Shown: in pieces, positions 34,026 through 42,412 of the stretch
How positions within the stretch are numbered: the stretch's first letter is position 1
Layout of the letters: the number at the start of each line of letters is the position of its first letter
From: Hyphomicrobiales bacterium
Lineage (GTDB): Bacteria > Pseudomonadota > Alphaproteobacteria > Rhizobiales > Beijerinckiaceae
DNA length: 47,774 bases
Direction of reading: 5' to 3'
Assembly: GCA_027489955.1 (NCBI GenBank)
Contig: JAIXYZ010000008.1
Location: forward strand, 1-47,774
Notes under the pieces: model-generated
Seen by the model: only the letters and a program-made list of their open reading frames with translations
What the model was told of the DNA's origin: nothing
The model's database searches: none
Position numbers and translations under genes: made by a program

Positions 34026-34955
34026 ATGGCCCTGCTGACCGAGGACGCGAAGGGCGTCTACGTCATCGCCGTCACGCCGTTCACCGATACCGGCGCGCTC
34101 GACCTCGAAAGCACGGACCGGATGGTCGACTTCTACCTGGAGAAGGGGGCCACAGGCCTGACCGTGCTCGGCATGATGGGCGAGGCGCCCAAGCTCGCGG
34201 CGCCCGAATCCATCGCCGTGGTGAAGCGGGTGATCGCGCGCACCGCGGGACGGGTGCCGGTCGTCGTCGGCGTGTCCGCTCCGGGCTTCGCGCCTATGAA
34301 GGAATTGGCCGACGCGGTGATGGACCTCGGCGCCGCCGGCGTCATGGTCGCGCCCGCACCGACCGTGCGCACGGACGATCAGATCTACGCCTATTTCGAG
34401 ACCGCCGCCGAAACGCTGGGGTCGATCCCGTTCGTGCTGCAGGACTTTCCCCTCGCGGTGGGCGTCCAGATCGCCCCCGGCGTCATCAACCGCATCGTGA
34501 AGAACCTTCCGACCTGCGTGATGCTCAAGCACGAGGACTGGCCGGGCCTCAACAAGATCAGCGCCCTGCGCGCCGCCAGCGACAGGGGCGACACCCGCCG
34601 GATCTCGATCCTGTGCGGCAATGGCGGGCTGTTCCTGCCCGAGGAGATGAGCCGCGGCGCCGACGGCGCCATGACCGGCTTCGCCTATCCCGAGATGATG
34701 GTCGATGTCGTGAAGGCGCATGCCGGGGGCGACGTGGAGCGCGCCCACGACATCTTCGACGCCTATCTGCCCCTCGCCCGCTACGAGCAGCAGCCGGTAT
34801 TCGGCCTGCAGATCCGGAAATACGTGCTGGCAAGGCGCGGCGTCATCGCCTCCGCCGCCCTGCGCAAGCCTGGCGGCAAGCTCTCGGCCGGCGATATCGC
34901 CGATATCGAGCGCCTGATCGCGCGGCAGGAGAAGCGCCTGGCCGAGATCGGCTGA
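34026..34955 (+). CDS. DapA-family protein with altered active-site tyrosine position
   Basis: A 309-residue (beta/alpha)8 protein of the dihydrodipicolinate-synthase family. Schiff-base Lys168 (CVMLKHEDWP) and the GMMGE loop (49-53) are kept, but the YNxP block holding the catalytic Tyr reads QDFP (139-142). The usual proton-relay Tyr is thus Gln, which argues against ordinary DHDPS or aldolase chemistry. ATG 34026 follows AAGGAGA. It ends 3 nt before the stop of the convergent binding-protein gene. It probably acts on an opened product of the cyclic amide. Confidence 0.86.
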   Translation: MALLTEDAKGVYVIAVTPFTDTGALDLESTDRMVDFYLEKGATGLTVLGMMGEAPKLAAPESIAVVKRVIARTAGRVPVVVGVSAPGFAPMKELADAVMDLGAAGVMVAPAPTVRTDDQIYAYFETAAETLGSIPFVLQDFPLAVGVQIAPGVINRIVKNLPTCVMLKHEDWPGLNKISALRAASDRGDTRRISILCGNGGLFLPEEMSRGADGAMTGFAYPEMMVDVVKAHAGGDVERAHDIFDAYLPLARYEQQPVFGLQIRKYVLARRGVIASAALRKPGGKLSAGDIADIERLIARQEKRLAEIG

Positions 34956-34958
34956 ACG

Positions 34959-36404
34959 TCAGAGCGGCAGGCGGCGCACGTCGAGGACGCCGTCTGCCCG
35001 CATCGTCCATCCCGCATGATGTCCGGCAAGGCCGATCGTGCGGTGGTGGTTGTAGAGGAACAGCCACGGCGGGTCCTGCTGCAGCAGCCGGTAGCAGCGG
35101 CGGTAGACGGCCTCGCGCGCGGCGGGGTCGACCGTGCGGCGCCCCTCGTCCAGAAGCCGCTCGACCTGCGGATTGGCATAGCCCTCCCACCAGGCGCCCT
35201 TCACCCGCGAATCGATCTTCTCGTGCAGCACCCGGAAGGCGCTCATCGGGCTGGAGTCGAAGACGCACAGGTCGTGGATGTTCTTCAGCCTCACCTGATT
35301 GGCGTAGTGCGTGCGGTCCGCCTCCAGGTGGATGCGGAAGCGGATGCCGAGATCGGCAAGCTGCGCCTCCACTTCGGCGGTGAGCGCCTGCGCCTCGTCG
35401 GGCAGCCGTGTCGGGCAATAGACGTCGAGGGTTAGCCCGCCGCCATGGCCCGCTTCGGCGATCAGCCGGCGCGCCTCGTCGCGGTCCTGCGCGAAGGGCG
35501 GCGCGCTGCGGTCCGCACCGTAATGGACCGGGCTGATGAACCCGTGCAGCGGGCTGCCGGCGCCCTTCAGCACCCGGGGGACCAGCGCGTCCCGGTCGAT
35601 GGCGAGGTTCAGCGCCAGCCGCAGGCGCGGATCGGCGAGCGGACCCCGGCTGGCGTTGAACATGTAGATGATCGCCGTCGGCGCCAGGAATTCGCGCACC
35701 GTGAAGTCCGCCGCCGCCAGCCGCCGGGCCGCCACGGGATCGAGGCCGTTGGCGATGTCGGCATCGCCCGCCTCCAGCATGGCGACCCGCGATGCGCCCG
35801 TCTCGCCCTTGATCCAGACGATCCTGTCATGGGCCGGCGGCCCGTCGAAATGATCGGGATTGGCGACCGCCTCGATGCGCACGTCCGGTTCGCAGACGAC
35901 CAGCCTGTACGGCCCGGTCCCAACCGCCCGCCGGACGAGGTCGTCTCCCGCAGCCTCGACGGCGCGCGGCGACACGATGTGGCCATAGGCGAGGATGTCG
36001 AACAGGTCCGCGATCGGATGCGCCAGCGTCACGCGGATGCCTGCCTCGTCGAGGACCTCGACCTCCATGCCCTTGAGATATTGCGAATAGACCCCCGGCG
36101 CGCCCAGCGTCGCGCCCATGTCCGGCCGCGCCATGCGCAGGAGGCAATAGCGCACGGCCTGCGCGTCGCACGGCTCGCCGTCGTGGAAGCGCACGCCCCG
36201 CCGCAGCGCGAACGTATAGACGCGCGCGTCGTCGGACACCGTCCAGGATGTGGCGAGCGCCGGCTCGTAGGCTCCGTCCCGCCCCCGCCGCACCAGCGCG
36301 TCGAACAGCGCGCCGAACACGGTGAGCACGTCGTTCGCGTCCGTGCAGGCATGGGGATCGTCGAACGCGATGCGCGGCTGCGCGATCCGGATCGTCTTGG
36401 TCAT
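34959..36404 (-). CDS. Peptide-type (family 5) solute-binding protein without a signal peptide
   Basis: A 481-residue SBP_bac_5 protein: EPALATSWTVSDDARVYTFA, RGVRFHDGEPCDAQAVRYCL, GTGPYRLVVCEPDVRIEAV and DPRLRLALNLAIDRDALVP are family blocks. The N-terminus (TKTIRIAQPRIAFDDPHAC) begins directly with the mature-type strand and has no hydrophobic leader. In-frame codons upstream lie inside the ATPase gene and do not encode one. It may act in the cytoplasm as a binding or sensing protein, or the leader may have been lost. It is last in the transporter operon, 11 nt after the ATPase gene. A second, leader-bearing family member heads the same operon. Confidence 0.85.
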   Translation of the reverse strand: MTKTIRIAQPRIAFDDPHACTDANDVLTVFGALFDALVRRGRDGAYEPALATSWTVSDDARVYTFALRRGVRFHDGEPCDAQAVRYCLLRMARPDMGATLGAPGVYSQYLKGMEVEVLDEAGIRVTLAHPIADLFDILAYGHIVSPRAVEAAGDDLVRRAVGTGPYRLVVCEPDVRIEAVANPDHFDGPPAHDRIVWIKGETGASRVAMLEAGDADIANGLDPVAARRLAAADFTVREFLAPTAIIYMFNASRGPLADPRLRLALNLAIDRDALVPRVLKGAGSPLHGFISPVHYGADRSAPPFAQDRDEARRLIAEAGHGGGLTLDVYCPTRLPDEAQALTAEVEAQLADLGIRFRIHLEADRTHYANQVRLKNIHDLCVFDSSPMSAFRVLHEKIDSRVKGAWWEGYANPQVERLLDEGRRTVDPAAREAVYRRCYRLLQQDPPWLFLYNHHRTIGLAGHHAGWTMRADGVLDVRRLPL

Positions 36405-36415
36405 TTGTGGGCCCT

Positions 36416-37429
36416 TCAGGCGACGGGGACGCCCGCGTCGTGGAGATGGCAGGCGACCGCGTGGCCGCCGCCCTGGGACTTGAGCACCGGGCGCTCGGCG
36501 GCGCAGCGATCGAAGGCGAGCGGGCAGCGCGTCCGGAACGGGCAGCCCGTGGGCAGGTTCAGCGCGCTCGGCACCTCGCCCTTGATCGCGTCCGCGGCCG
36601 GCGGTAGCGGGGTGCCCAGCACCGGCGCGGCGGCGAGCAGGGCCTGCGTGTAGGGGTGGAGCGGGTTCTCGAAGATCGCGTCCTTCGGCCCGGTCTCGAC
36701 CATGAAGCCGAGATACATCACGCCGATCCGGTCGCTGATATGACGCACGACCGACAGGTCGTGGGTGATGAACAGGTACGAGAAGCCGAACTCGTCCTTG
36801 AGGTCCATCATCAGGTTGAGGATCTGCGCCTGGATCGAGACGTCCAGCGCCGAGACCGGCTCGTCCGCGATGATGAGGTCCGGCTCCACCGACAGCGCCC
36901 GCGCGATGCCGATGCGCTGGCGCTGGCCGCCGGAGAACTGGTGCGGATAGCGGTCCGCGTGCTCGCGTCCGAGCCCGACCTTGGCGAGCAGCGCCAGCGC
37001 GCGCTCCGCCACGTCCGGCACCGGCCCGGCGGCGTTCTCCAGATAGGGCTCCATCACGATGTCCCGCACCCGCTGGCGCGGATTGAGCGAGGCATACGGG
37101 TCCTGGAAGATCATCTGCATCTTCTTGCGGATGGGCCGCATGCGGTGGAAGTCGTGCTGCGTGATGTCCTCGCCGTCGAGCGCGATGGCGCCGCCGGTCG
37201 GCTCGTGCAGCTTGATCACCGTCTTGGCGAGGGTGGACTTGCCGCAGCCGCTCTCGCCGACGAGGCCCAGCACCTCGCCGCGGGCGATCTCGAAGCTGAC
37301 GCCGTTGACCGCGTGCACGATCCGGCGCGGTGCGGTGATGCGCCCGTTCCGGATCCGCAGGCGGTCGAAGATGCTGCCGCTCACGTCGAAGCGCTGGCGC
37401 AGGTCGCGGACTGCGAGGAGCGGGGCCAT
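36416..37429 (-). CDS. Peptide-type ABC transporter ATP-binding protein (OppF/DppF-like)
   Basis: A 337-residue ATPase with Walker A GESGCGKST at 58-66, signature FSGGQRQRIGIARAL, Walker B LIIADEPVSALDV and the C-terminal oligopeptide domain ending with the Cys pattern GCPFRTRCPLAFDRC. The insert IFDRLRIRNGRI between strand 1 and Walker A is common in OppF proteins. Its ATG shares one base with the OppD-like stop (TGATG). It works with the following gene product as the ATPase pair of the dipeptide-type importer. Confidence 0.94.
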   Translation of the reverse strand: MAPLLAVRDLRQRFDVSGSIFDRLRIRNGRITAPRRIVHAVNGVSFEIARGEVLGLVGESGCGKSTLAKTVIKLHEPTGGAIALDGEDITQHDFHRMRPIRKKMQMIFQDPYASLNPRQRVRDIVMEPYLENAAGPVPDVAERALALLAKVGLGREHADRYPHQFSGGQRQRIGIARALSVEPDLIIADEPVSALDVSIQAQILNLMMDLKDEFGFSYLFITHDLSVVRHISDRIGVMYLGFMVETGPKDAIFENPLHPYTQALLAAAPVLGTPLPPAADAIKGEVPSALNLPTGCPFRTRCPLAFDRCAAERPVLKSQGGGHAVACHLHDAGVPVA

Positions 37430-38436
37430 CAGCGTATCGCCTCGATGGGGAAATGGCAGGCCGCCGCCTGGCCGGTCGCGGTCTCCACCAGCTCCGGCTC
37501 GACGCGGCGGCAGATGTCCTGCGCGGCGGGGCAGCGCGGCGCGAAGGCGCAGCCCGGCGGCAGCTTGCGGATGTCCGGCACGCTGCCGGGGATCTGCCGC
37601 AGCCGCGCCTGCGCCTTGTCATGGTGCGGGATGGAGTCCAGCAGGCCCCGCGTGTAGTGGTGCCGCGGCCGCTCGATCACGTCCGCCGCCCGGCCCTTTT
37701 CCACGATGCGCCCGCAATAGAGCACGACGATGCGGTCGGCCATCTGGGACACGGCGGCGAGGTCGTGGGTGATCAGGATCAGCGAGGCCGCGTTCTGCGT
37801 CACCTGGTGCTTCATCAGCCGCAGGAGCTGGGCCTGGATCGTCACGTCGAGCGCCGTCGTCGGCTCGTCGGCGATGAGAAGGCGCGGCCGGGCGATCATG
37901 CTGATGGCGATGACGACGCGCTGGCGCATGCCGCCGGAGAACTGGTGCGGGTAATTGTCCAGCCGGGATTCCGGCTGGGGGATCCCGACCTCGCGCAGCA
38001 TCTCGATGGCGCGCTCGCGCCGCCGGGCCGAGGGCAGGTCGGTATGGAGCTTGAGCATCTCCTCCAGCTGGTTCCCGATCGTGTAGAGCGGGTTCAGCGC
38101 GGTCATCGGGTCCTGGAAGATCATGGCGACGCGCTTGCCGCGCACCCGGCGCATCCGCGCCTCGTCCAGCCGCGCCAGGTCCTCGCCCTCGAAGACGATC
38201 TCGCCCGCCTCGATCCGCCCGGGCGGGTCGATGAGGCCCATGATCGAGAAGCCGACCATGGACTTGCCGCCGCCGGATTCGCCGACGAGCCCCAGGATCT
38301 CCCCCGGCGCGACGTCGAACGAGACCCCGTCCACGGCCTTCACCACGCCGCCGAACGTGTGGAACCAGGTCCGCAGGTTGCGGACGGAGAGAAGCGGCGC
38401 GGGCTGCGCCACGGGGATGCGCGCGGCCTCGTTCAT
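37429..38436 (-). CDS. Peptide-type ABC transporter ATP-binding protein (OppD/DppD-like)
   Basis: A 335-residue ATPase with Walker A GESGGGKS at 52-59, signature FSGGMRQRVVIAISM, Walker B LLIADEPTTALDV and the terminal oligopeptide domain GCAFAPRCPAAQDIC. The ATG at 38436 overlaps the permease stop by 4 nt. Such ATPase pairs serve importers of dipeptides, glutathione, nickel or other small amide compounds; in this module a cyclic amide or its opened form is the likeliest cargo. Confidence 0.94.
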   Translation of the reverse strand: MNEAARIPVAQPAPLLSVRNLRTWFHTFGGVVKAVDGVSFDVAPGEILGLVGESGGGKSMVGFSIMGLIDPPGRIEAGEIVFEGEDLARLDEARMRRVRGKRVAMIFQDPMTALNPLYTIGNQLEEMLKLHTDLPSARRRERAIEMLREVGIPQPESRLDNYPHQFSGGMRQRVVIAISMIARPRLLIADEPTTALDVTIQAQLLRLMKHQVTQNAASLILITHDLAAVSQMADRIVVLYCGRIVEKGRAADVIERPRHHYTRGLLDSIPHHDKAQARLRQIPGSVPDIRKLPPGCAFAPRCPAAQDICRRVEPELVETATGQAAACHFPIEAIR

Positions 38437-39317
38437 TTCAGCCTCGGATTGAGTTCGTCGCGCAGGAAGTCGCCGAGCAGGTTGATGCCGAAGACGATGA
38501 GCATGATGAACAGGCCCGGGAAGACCGAGATCCACCAGAGCCCGGAGAACAGCACGTCGAACCCGTTCTTGATGAGAAGCCCCAGCGAGGGCTTGGTGAT
38601 CGGCACGCCGACGCCCAGGAACGACAGCGAGGCCTCGATCAGCACGAACGTGCCGACCTGGATCGTCGCCACGACGATGAGCGGGGTCAGCACGTTGGGC
38701 AGGACGTGGCGCAGGATGATCTTGGCATTGGGCAGGCCGGAGACCCGCGCCGCCTGGATGTATTCCTTCTGCGTCTCCCGCAGCGTCGAGCCGCGCACCG
38801 TGCGGGCATAGACGACCCAGCCGACCGAGATCAGCGCGATCAGCACCTTCTCCACCCCCGTGCCGAAGGCCGACATGAGGAAGAGGGCGGTCAGGACCGA
38901 GGGAAAGGACAGCTGGATGTCGGCGATGCGCATGATGACGCTGTCGAGCCGGCCGCCATAGAAGCCCGCGAGCAGACCCAGCGTCGTGCCGATGAGGCAC
39001 GAGCCGATCATGGCGGTGAGCCCGATGAAGAGCGAGATGCGGCTGCCATAGACGATGCTGGCGAGCACGTCCCGGCCCTGCCCGTCCGTGCCCAGCCAGT
39101 ATTGCGGGCTGCCGCCCTCCAGCCAGACCGGCGGCTTGAAGGAATCGAGCAGTTCCAGCTGGGCGACGTCGTAAGGGTCCTGCGCCACGACCCAAGGGCC
39201 GATCGTGATCATGCCGGCGAAGAACAGCACGATGAGGCTGCCGATGATCGCCGACGCGTTGCGCCGGTAATTGTGGAAGAGCTCGGAGGCGAGGAAGCGT
39301 TGCGCGAGGGCGGTCAA
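38433..39317 (-). CDS. Peptide-type ABC transporter permease (DppC-like)
   Basis: A 294-residue permease with the N-terminal OppC/DppC leader domain (LFHNYRRNASAIIGSLIVLF), the block YWLGTDGQGRDVLASIVYGS, and the EAA loop YIQAARVSGLPNAKIILRHV LPN. I place the start at TTG 39317, which has GAGGG 8 nt upstream. An in-frame ATG at 39362 has no ribosome site and would overlap the preceding gene by 35 nt. It pairs with the DppB-like protein. Confidence 0.9.
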   Translation of the reverse strand: MTALAQRFLASELFHNYRRNASAIIGSLIVLFFAGMITIGPWVVAQDPYDVAQLELLDSFKPPVWLEGGSPQYWLGTDGQGRDVLASIVYGSRISLFIGLTAMIGSCLIGTTLGLLAGFYGGRLDSVIMRIADIQLSFPSVLTALFLMSAFGTGVEKVLIALISVGWVVYARTVRGSTLRETQKEYIQAARVSGLPNAKIILRHVLPNVLTPLIVVATIQVGTFVLIEASLSFLGVGVPITKPSLGLLIKNGFDVLFSGLWWISVFPGLFIMLIVFGINLLGDFLRDELNPRLK

Positions 39318-39327
39318 GGCATGGCCC

Positions 39328-40293
39328 TCACTTGATCTTGATGCGCGGATCGATGAGCGCATAGAGCACGTCGACCACGAAGTTCACGACGACGAACATG
39401 AAGGCCACGAACATCAGGTAGACCACGATGACGGGCCGGTCGCCGCGATAGATGGAATCGACCAGGAGCTTGCCGATTCCGGGCCAGGCGAAGATCGTCT
39501 CGGTGAGCGTCGCGAAGGCGATGAGGTCGCCCAGCATCAGGCCGAACACGGTGACGAGCGGGATCAGCGCGTTCTTGAGCCCGTGCTTGAACAGCACGCC
39601 CTTCTGGGCGGCACCCTTGGCCCGGGCGAACTTGATGTAGTCCTGCTTCATCACCTCCATCATCTCCGCCCGGATGATCCGCATTAGGATCGCGAGCGTG
39701 CCGATGGAGAGGGTGATGGCCGGCAGGATAAGGTGCCGGAAGCCCTCCCAGGAGGTGAAGCTGACCCGGAGGCCGAACAGCTCGGTGGTCGGCCCGCGCC
39801 CGGAGGACGGGAAGAACTGGAAGCGCACGGCGAAGACGAAGATCAGCACCATGCCGACCCAGAAGCCCGGCAGCGAGATGCCGACGAGGGAGCCCGCCAT
39901 CACCGCGCGGCTCAGCGGCCGGCCGGGATTGGCGCCGGCATAGACCCCGAGCGGGATCGCGACGACGAGCGCGATGACCATGGCGAGGAAGACGATCTCC
40001 AGCGTCGCCGGCAGGCGTTCCAGGATCAGCTGCAGCGCGGGCTGGCGGAACACGAAGGAGCGGCCGAAATCGCCCTGGAGGACGTTGAGGAGGAAGCGCC
40101 AGTACTGGACGAGGTGGGACTCGTCGAGACCCAGCAGCCGCCGCGCCTGGGCGATCTGCTCCTCCGTCGCGTCCAGCGGGACCATCATGTAGGTGGGGTC
40201 CCCCGTGAAGCTCATCATCGCGAAGACGAGCACCGAGACCACCCAAAGCACGACGATCATCTGGATCAATCGCTTGATCAGATAGCCGAACAC
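39328..40293 (-). CDS. Peptide-type ABC transporter permease (DppB-like)
   Basis: A 321-residue permease with the standard opening GYLIKRLIQMIVVLWVVSVL, the LGLDESHLVQYWRFLLNVLQ periplasmic block, the EAA loop YIKFARAKGAAQKGVLFKHG and the final ALIDPRIKIK. The start is GTG 40293 with AAGGT 8 nt before. It follows the binding-protein gene across a 94-nt gap containing a GC-rich hairpin. Confidence 0.92.
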   Translation of the reverse strand: MFGYLIKRLIQMIVVLWVVSVLVFAMMSFTGDPTYMMVPLDATEEQIAQARRLLGLDESHLVQYWRFLLNVLQGDFGRSFVFRQPALQLILERLPATLEIVFLAMVIALVVAIPLGVYAGANPGRPLSRAVMAGSLVGISLPGFWVGMVLIFVFAVRFQFFPSSGRGPTTELFGLRVSFTSWEGFRHLILPAITLSIGTLAILMRIIRAEMMEVMKQDYIKFARAKGAAQKGVLFKHGLKNALIPLVTVFGLMLGDLIAFATLTETIFAWPGIGKLLVDSIYRGDRPVIVVYLMFVAFMFVVVNFVVDVLYALIDPRIKIK

Positions 40294-40325
40294 GACACCG
40301 ACCTTGGTAAGCGGGAGGGGTGCGC

Positions 40326-40349
40326 GGCGGCCCGGGTCCCCGGACCGCC
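40326..40349 (-). terminator. GC-rich hairpin between the binding-protein and permease genes
   Basis: GGCGG-C-CCGGG-TC-CCCGG-A-CCGCC folds into a nearly perfect stem in the 94-nt gap after the binding-protein stop. No T-run follows in the minus direction, so it is more likely an mRNA 3'-end protector or weak attenuator. It matches the position of the hairpins after the two other binding-protein genes of this window. Confidence 0.45.
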
Positions 40350-40387
40350 GGCATCGGTTGCGCCGGGCCCCGGCGGGGCCCCGCAGA

Positions 40388-41959
40388 TCACTTCACGTCC
40401 ATCTCGTAGGCCCAGATGAACTTGTCCATGCGGGGCACGACGGTGACGCCGTTCTTGGCGGCGTAGATGTCCTGCTCGTAGTGGATCGGGATCATCGGGA
40501 TGTCCTTGACCGCGATCTTGGTGGCTTCCTGCAGGAACTCGTTGCGCTTGGCCATGTCCGCCGTGGCGTCGGCCTTGTCGATCCACTCGTCGAACGCCGC
40601 GTTGGAATAGGCGCCGCGATTGGCCTGGCCGTAGCCCTGCTTCTTGTTCCGGCTGTACATCAGCACGCTGTACATGTTGCCGGCATCGCCCGAGGGCGTG
40701 TCCCAGCCGGACATGATGAAGCTCGACTTGTCCGACGGGACGCGGATGTAGCCGAAGAAGTTGGAGCGCGGCATCAGGTTGAGGTTCAGCGTGATGCCGA
40801 TCCGCGAGAGCATGCCGGCCAGCGCCTGGGCGATGGCGCCGTCATTGACGTAGCGGTTGTTGGTCGTGTCCAGGGTCATGGTGAACCCCTTCTCGAACCC
40901 CGCCTCCTTCATGAGCGCCCGCGCCTTCTCCAGGTCGAACGGGTATTCCTTGCGGAAATCGAGGCCCGGCACGTAGCCCAGATGCGACGACGGCACGTAC
41001 TGGTCGCTCGGCGTCGCAAACCCGTTCATGACCACGGTGCGGATGGCGTCCACGTTGATGGAGCGCACGATCGCCTCGCGCACGCGCCGGTCCTTCATCG
41101 GGTTGACCGGCAGGTCGATCGTCGGGGACTTGTCGCGGGTGTCGATGGCGATCACGAGGTTGAGCAGGCTAGGCCGCGTGATGACCTTGAAGTTGTTGTT
41201 GGCCTGAACGCTGGCAACGTCGCGGACCGAGAGATCCTGGATGACGTCGACGCCGCCGGTCAGCAGCGAGGCGGTGCGCGTTGCGGGGTTGGTGATCGGC
41301 TTGAACGTCACCTTGTCGATCTTGGGCTTGCCGCGCCAGTGATCGGCGAAGGCATCGAGCGCGATCCGGTCTTCCTTCACCCATTCGGCGAGCTTGTAGG
41401 GGCCCGTGCCCATGGGCTTGAGGCCCATCTGCTCGTCGCCGACGCTCTTGGCGTACTTCTCGTTGACGATGAGGATCTCCGCCAGCGCCATGTGCAGCAC
41501 GGCATAGGGCTTGGGCGTCTTGAACTCGACGGTGTAGTCGTCGATGGCGCGGGCCGAGGCGATGTTGGCGACGAGGCTCGCCATCAGCGCCTTCTTCAGC
41601 CGCTCGACGGTGAACACGACGTCGGAGGCCTTCAGCTCGTCGCCGTTGTGGAACTTCACGCCCTTGCGCAGCTTGAAGACCCACGTCGTGTCGTCCACCA
41701 CCTGCCAGCTCTCGGCCAGGCCGGGCTCGAACTTCAGATCCGCCGTGCGCTGCACCAGCGGATCGTAGAAGTGGTAGAACATGATGTTGCCGGACAACTC
41801 GTTCGCCGCGTGGGGATCGAGGATCACCGCGTCGGCGGTCAGTGCGATCGTCACCGCCTTCTGCTGGGCGAAGGCCGCGCCCGGCAGGGCGATGCCGGCG
41901 GCCAGGGCCGCGGCGAGCACGCCGCGCCGGGTCCATGCCAGTGTCGTGTCGTAGGTCAT
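40388..41959 (-). CDS. Peptide-type ABC transporter periplasmic binding protein (family 5)
   Basis: A 523-residue SBP_bac_5 protein. The leader TRRGVLAAALAAGIALPGAAFA has a twin-arginine start and ends AFAQQ, so export by Tat is possible (the motif lacks one consensus residue) and cleavage near residue 31 is likely. Family blocks: FEPGLAESWQVVDDTTWVFK, LRKGVKFHNGDELKASDVVF, MGTGPYKLAEWV. GGGGAG precedes ATG 41959 at 7 nt. It delivers the ligand to the DppBC-like permeases encoded downstream. Confidence 0.93.
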   Translation of the reverse strand: MTYDTTLAWTRRGVLAAALAAGIALPGAAFAQQKAVTIALTADAVILDPHAANELSGNIMFYHFYDPLVQRTADLKFEPGLAESWQVVDDTTWVFKLRKGVKFHNGDELKASDVVFTVERLKKALMASLVANIASARAIDDYTVEFKTPKPYAVLHMALAEILIVNEKYAKSVGDEQMGLKPMGTGPYKLAEWVKEDRIALDAFADHWRGKPKIDKVTFKPITNPATRTASLLTGGVDVIQDLSVRDVASVQANNNFKVITRPSLLNLVIAIDTRDKSPTIDLPVNPMKDRRVREAIVRSINVDAIRTVVMNGFATPSDQYVPSSHLGYVPGLDFRKEYPFDLEKARALMKEAGFEKGFTMTLDTTNNRYVNDGAIAQALAGMLSRIGITLNLNLMPRSNFFGYIRVPSDKSSFIMSGWDTPSGDAGNMYSVLMYSRNKKQGYGQANRGAYSNAAFDEWIDKADATADMAKRNEFLQEATKIAVKDIPMIPIHYEQDIYAAKNGVTVVPRMDKFIWAYEMDVK

Positions 41960-42016
41960 CCGATGCTCCCCTGTTTGTGTGGTCGTTCGAGCGGATCGTG
42001 AACGGCGGCGGACGCG

Positions 42017-42412
42017 TCAGTCCAGCGCCGACTGGATTTCGATCTGGTACCCTTCCGGGTCGTTGAAGACGAAGGCGCGGATCTTCAGTTCGGCGCTGCT
42101 GCGCGGCGCGCGCAGGGCCTCGACGGATTGCGTGGCGATGTAGGCGTACCAGGCGTCCACGTCCGCGACGCGAATGCACAGCTGGACGGGCTTGACCGGA
42201 TGCGCCCGGTGGCTGCCCCGCGCCTCGTCCACGAGGCCTACATACCCGTCCTGCGTGACGCGGTAGATCTTGGACCAGCCCTGGTCGATGGCCAGCGTCA
42301 GGCCCAGGACGTCCTCGTAGAACCGCATCGCCGCCGGCAGGTCCTTGTAATAGAGGAACGTGATGACCTTGCCGGTGGCGTCATGGCTCGGCCGCTGCGG
42401 GGATGTGGACAT
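42017..42412 (-). CDS. VOC-superfamily (glyoxalase/bleomycin-resistance-like) protein
   Basis: A 131-residue two-module VOC protein: ITFLYYKDLPAAMRFYEDVL (module 1) and VQLCIRVADVDAWYAYIA...FVFNDPEGYQIEIQ (module 2, with the usual metal-ligand Glu in IEIQ). The first-module metal His is not visible at its usual place (FLYYKD), so metal binding is uncertain. It is first in the minus-strand transporter operon, 57 nt before the binding-protein gene and about 80 nt after an operator-like element. It could be an isomerase, lyase or binding protein for the pathway compound. Confidence 0.82.
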   Translation of the reverse strand: MSTSPQRPSHDATGKVITFLYYKDLPAAMRFYEDVLGLTLAIDQGWSKIYRVTQDGYVGLVDEARGSHRAHPVKPVQLCIRVADVDAWYAYIATQSVEALRAPRSSAELKIRAFVFNDPEGYQIEIQSALD

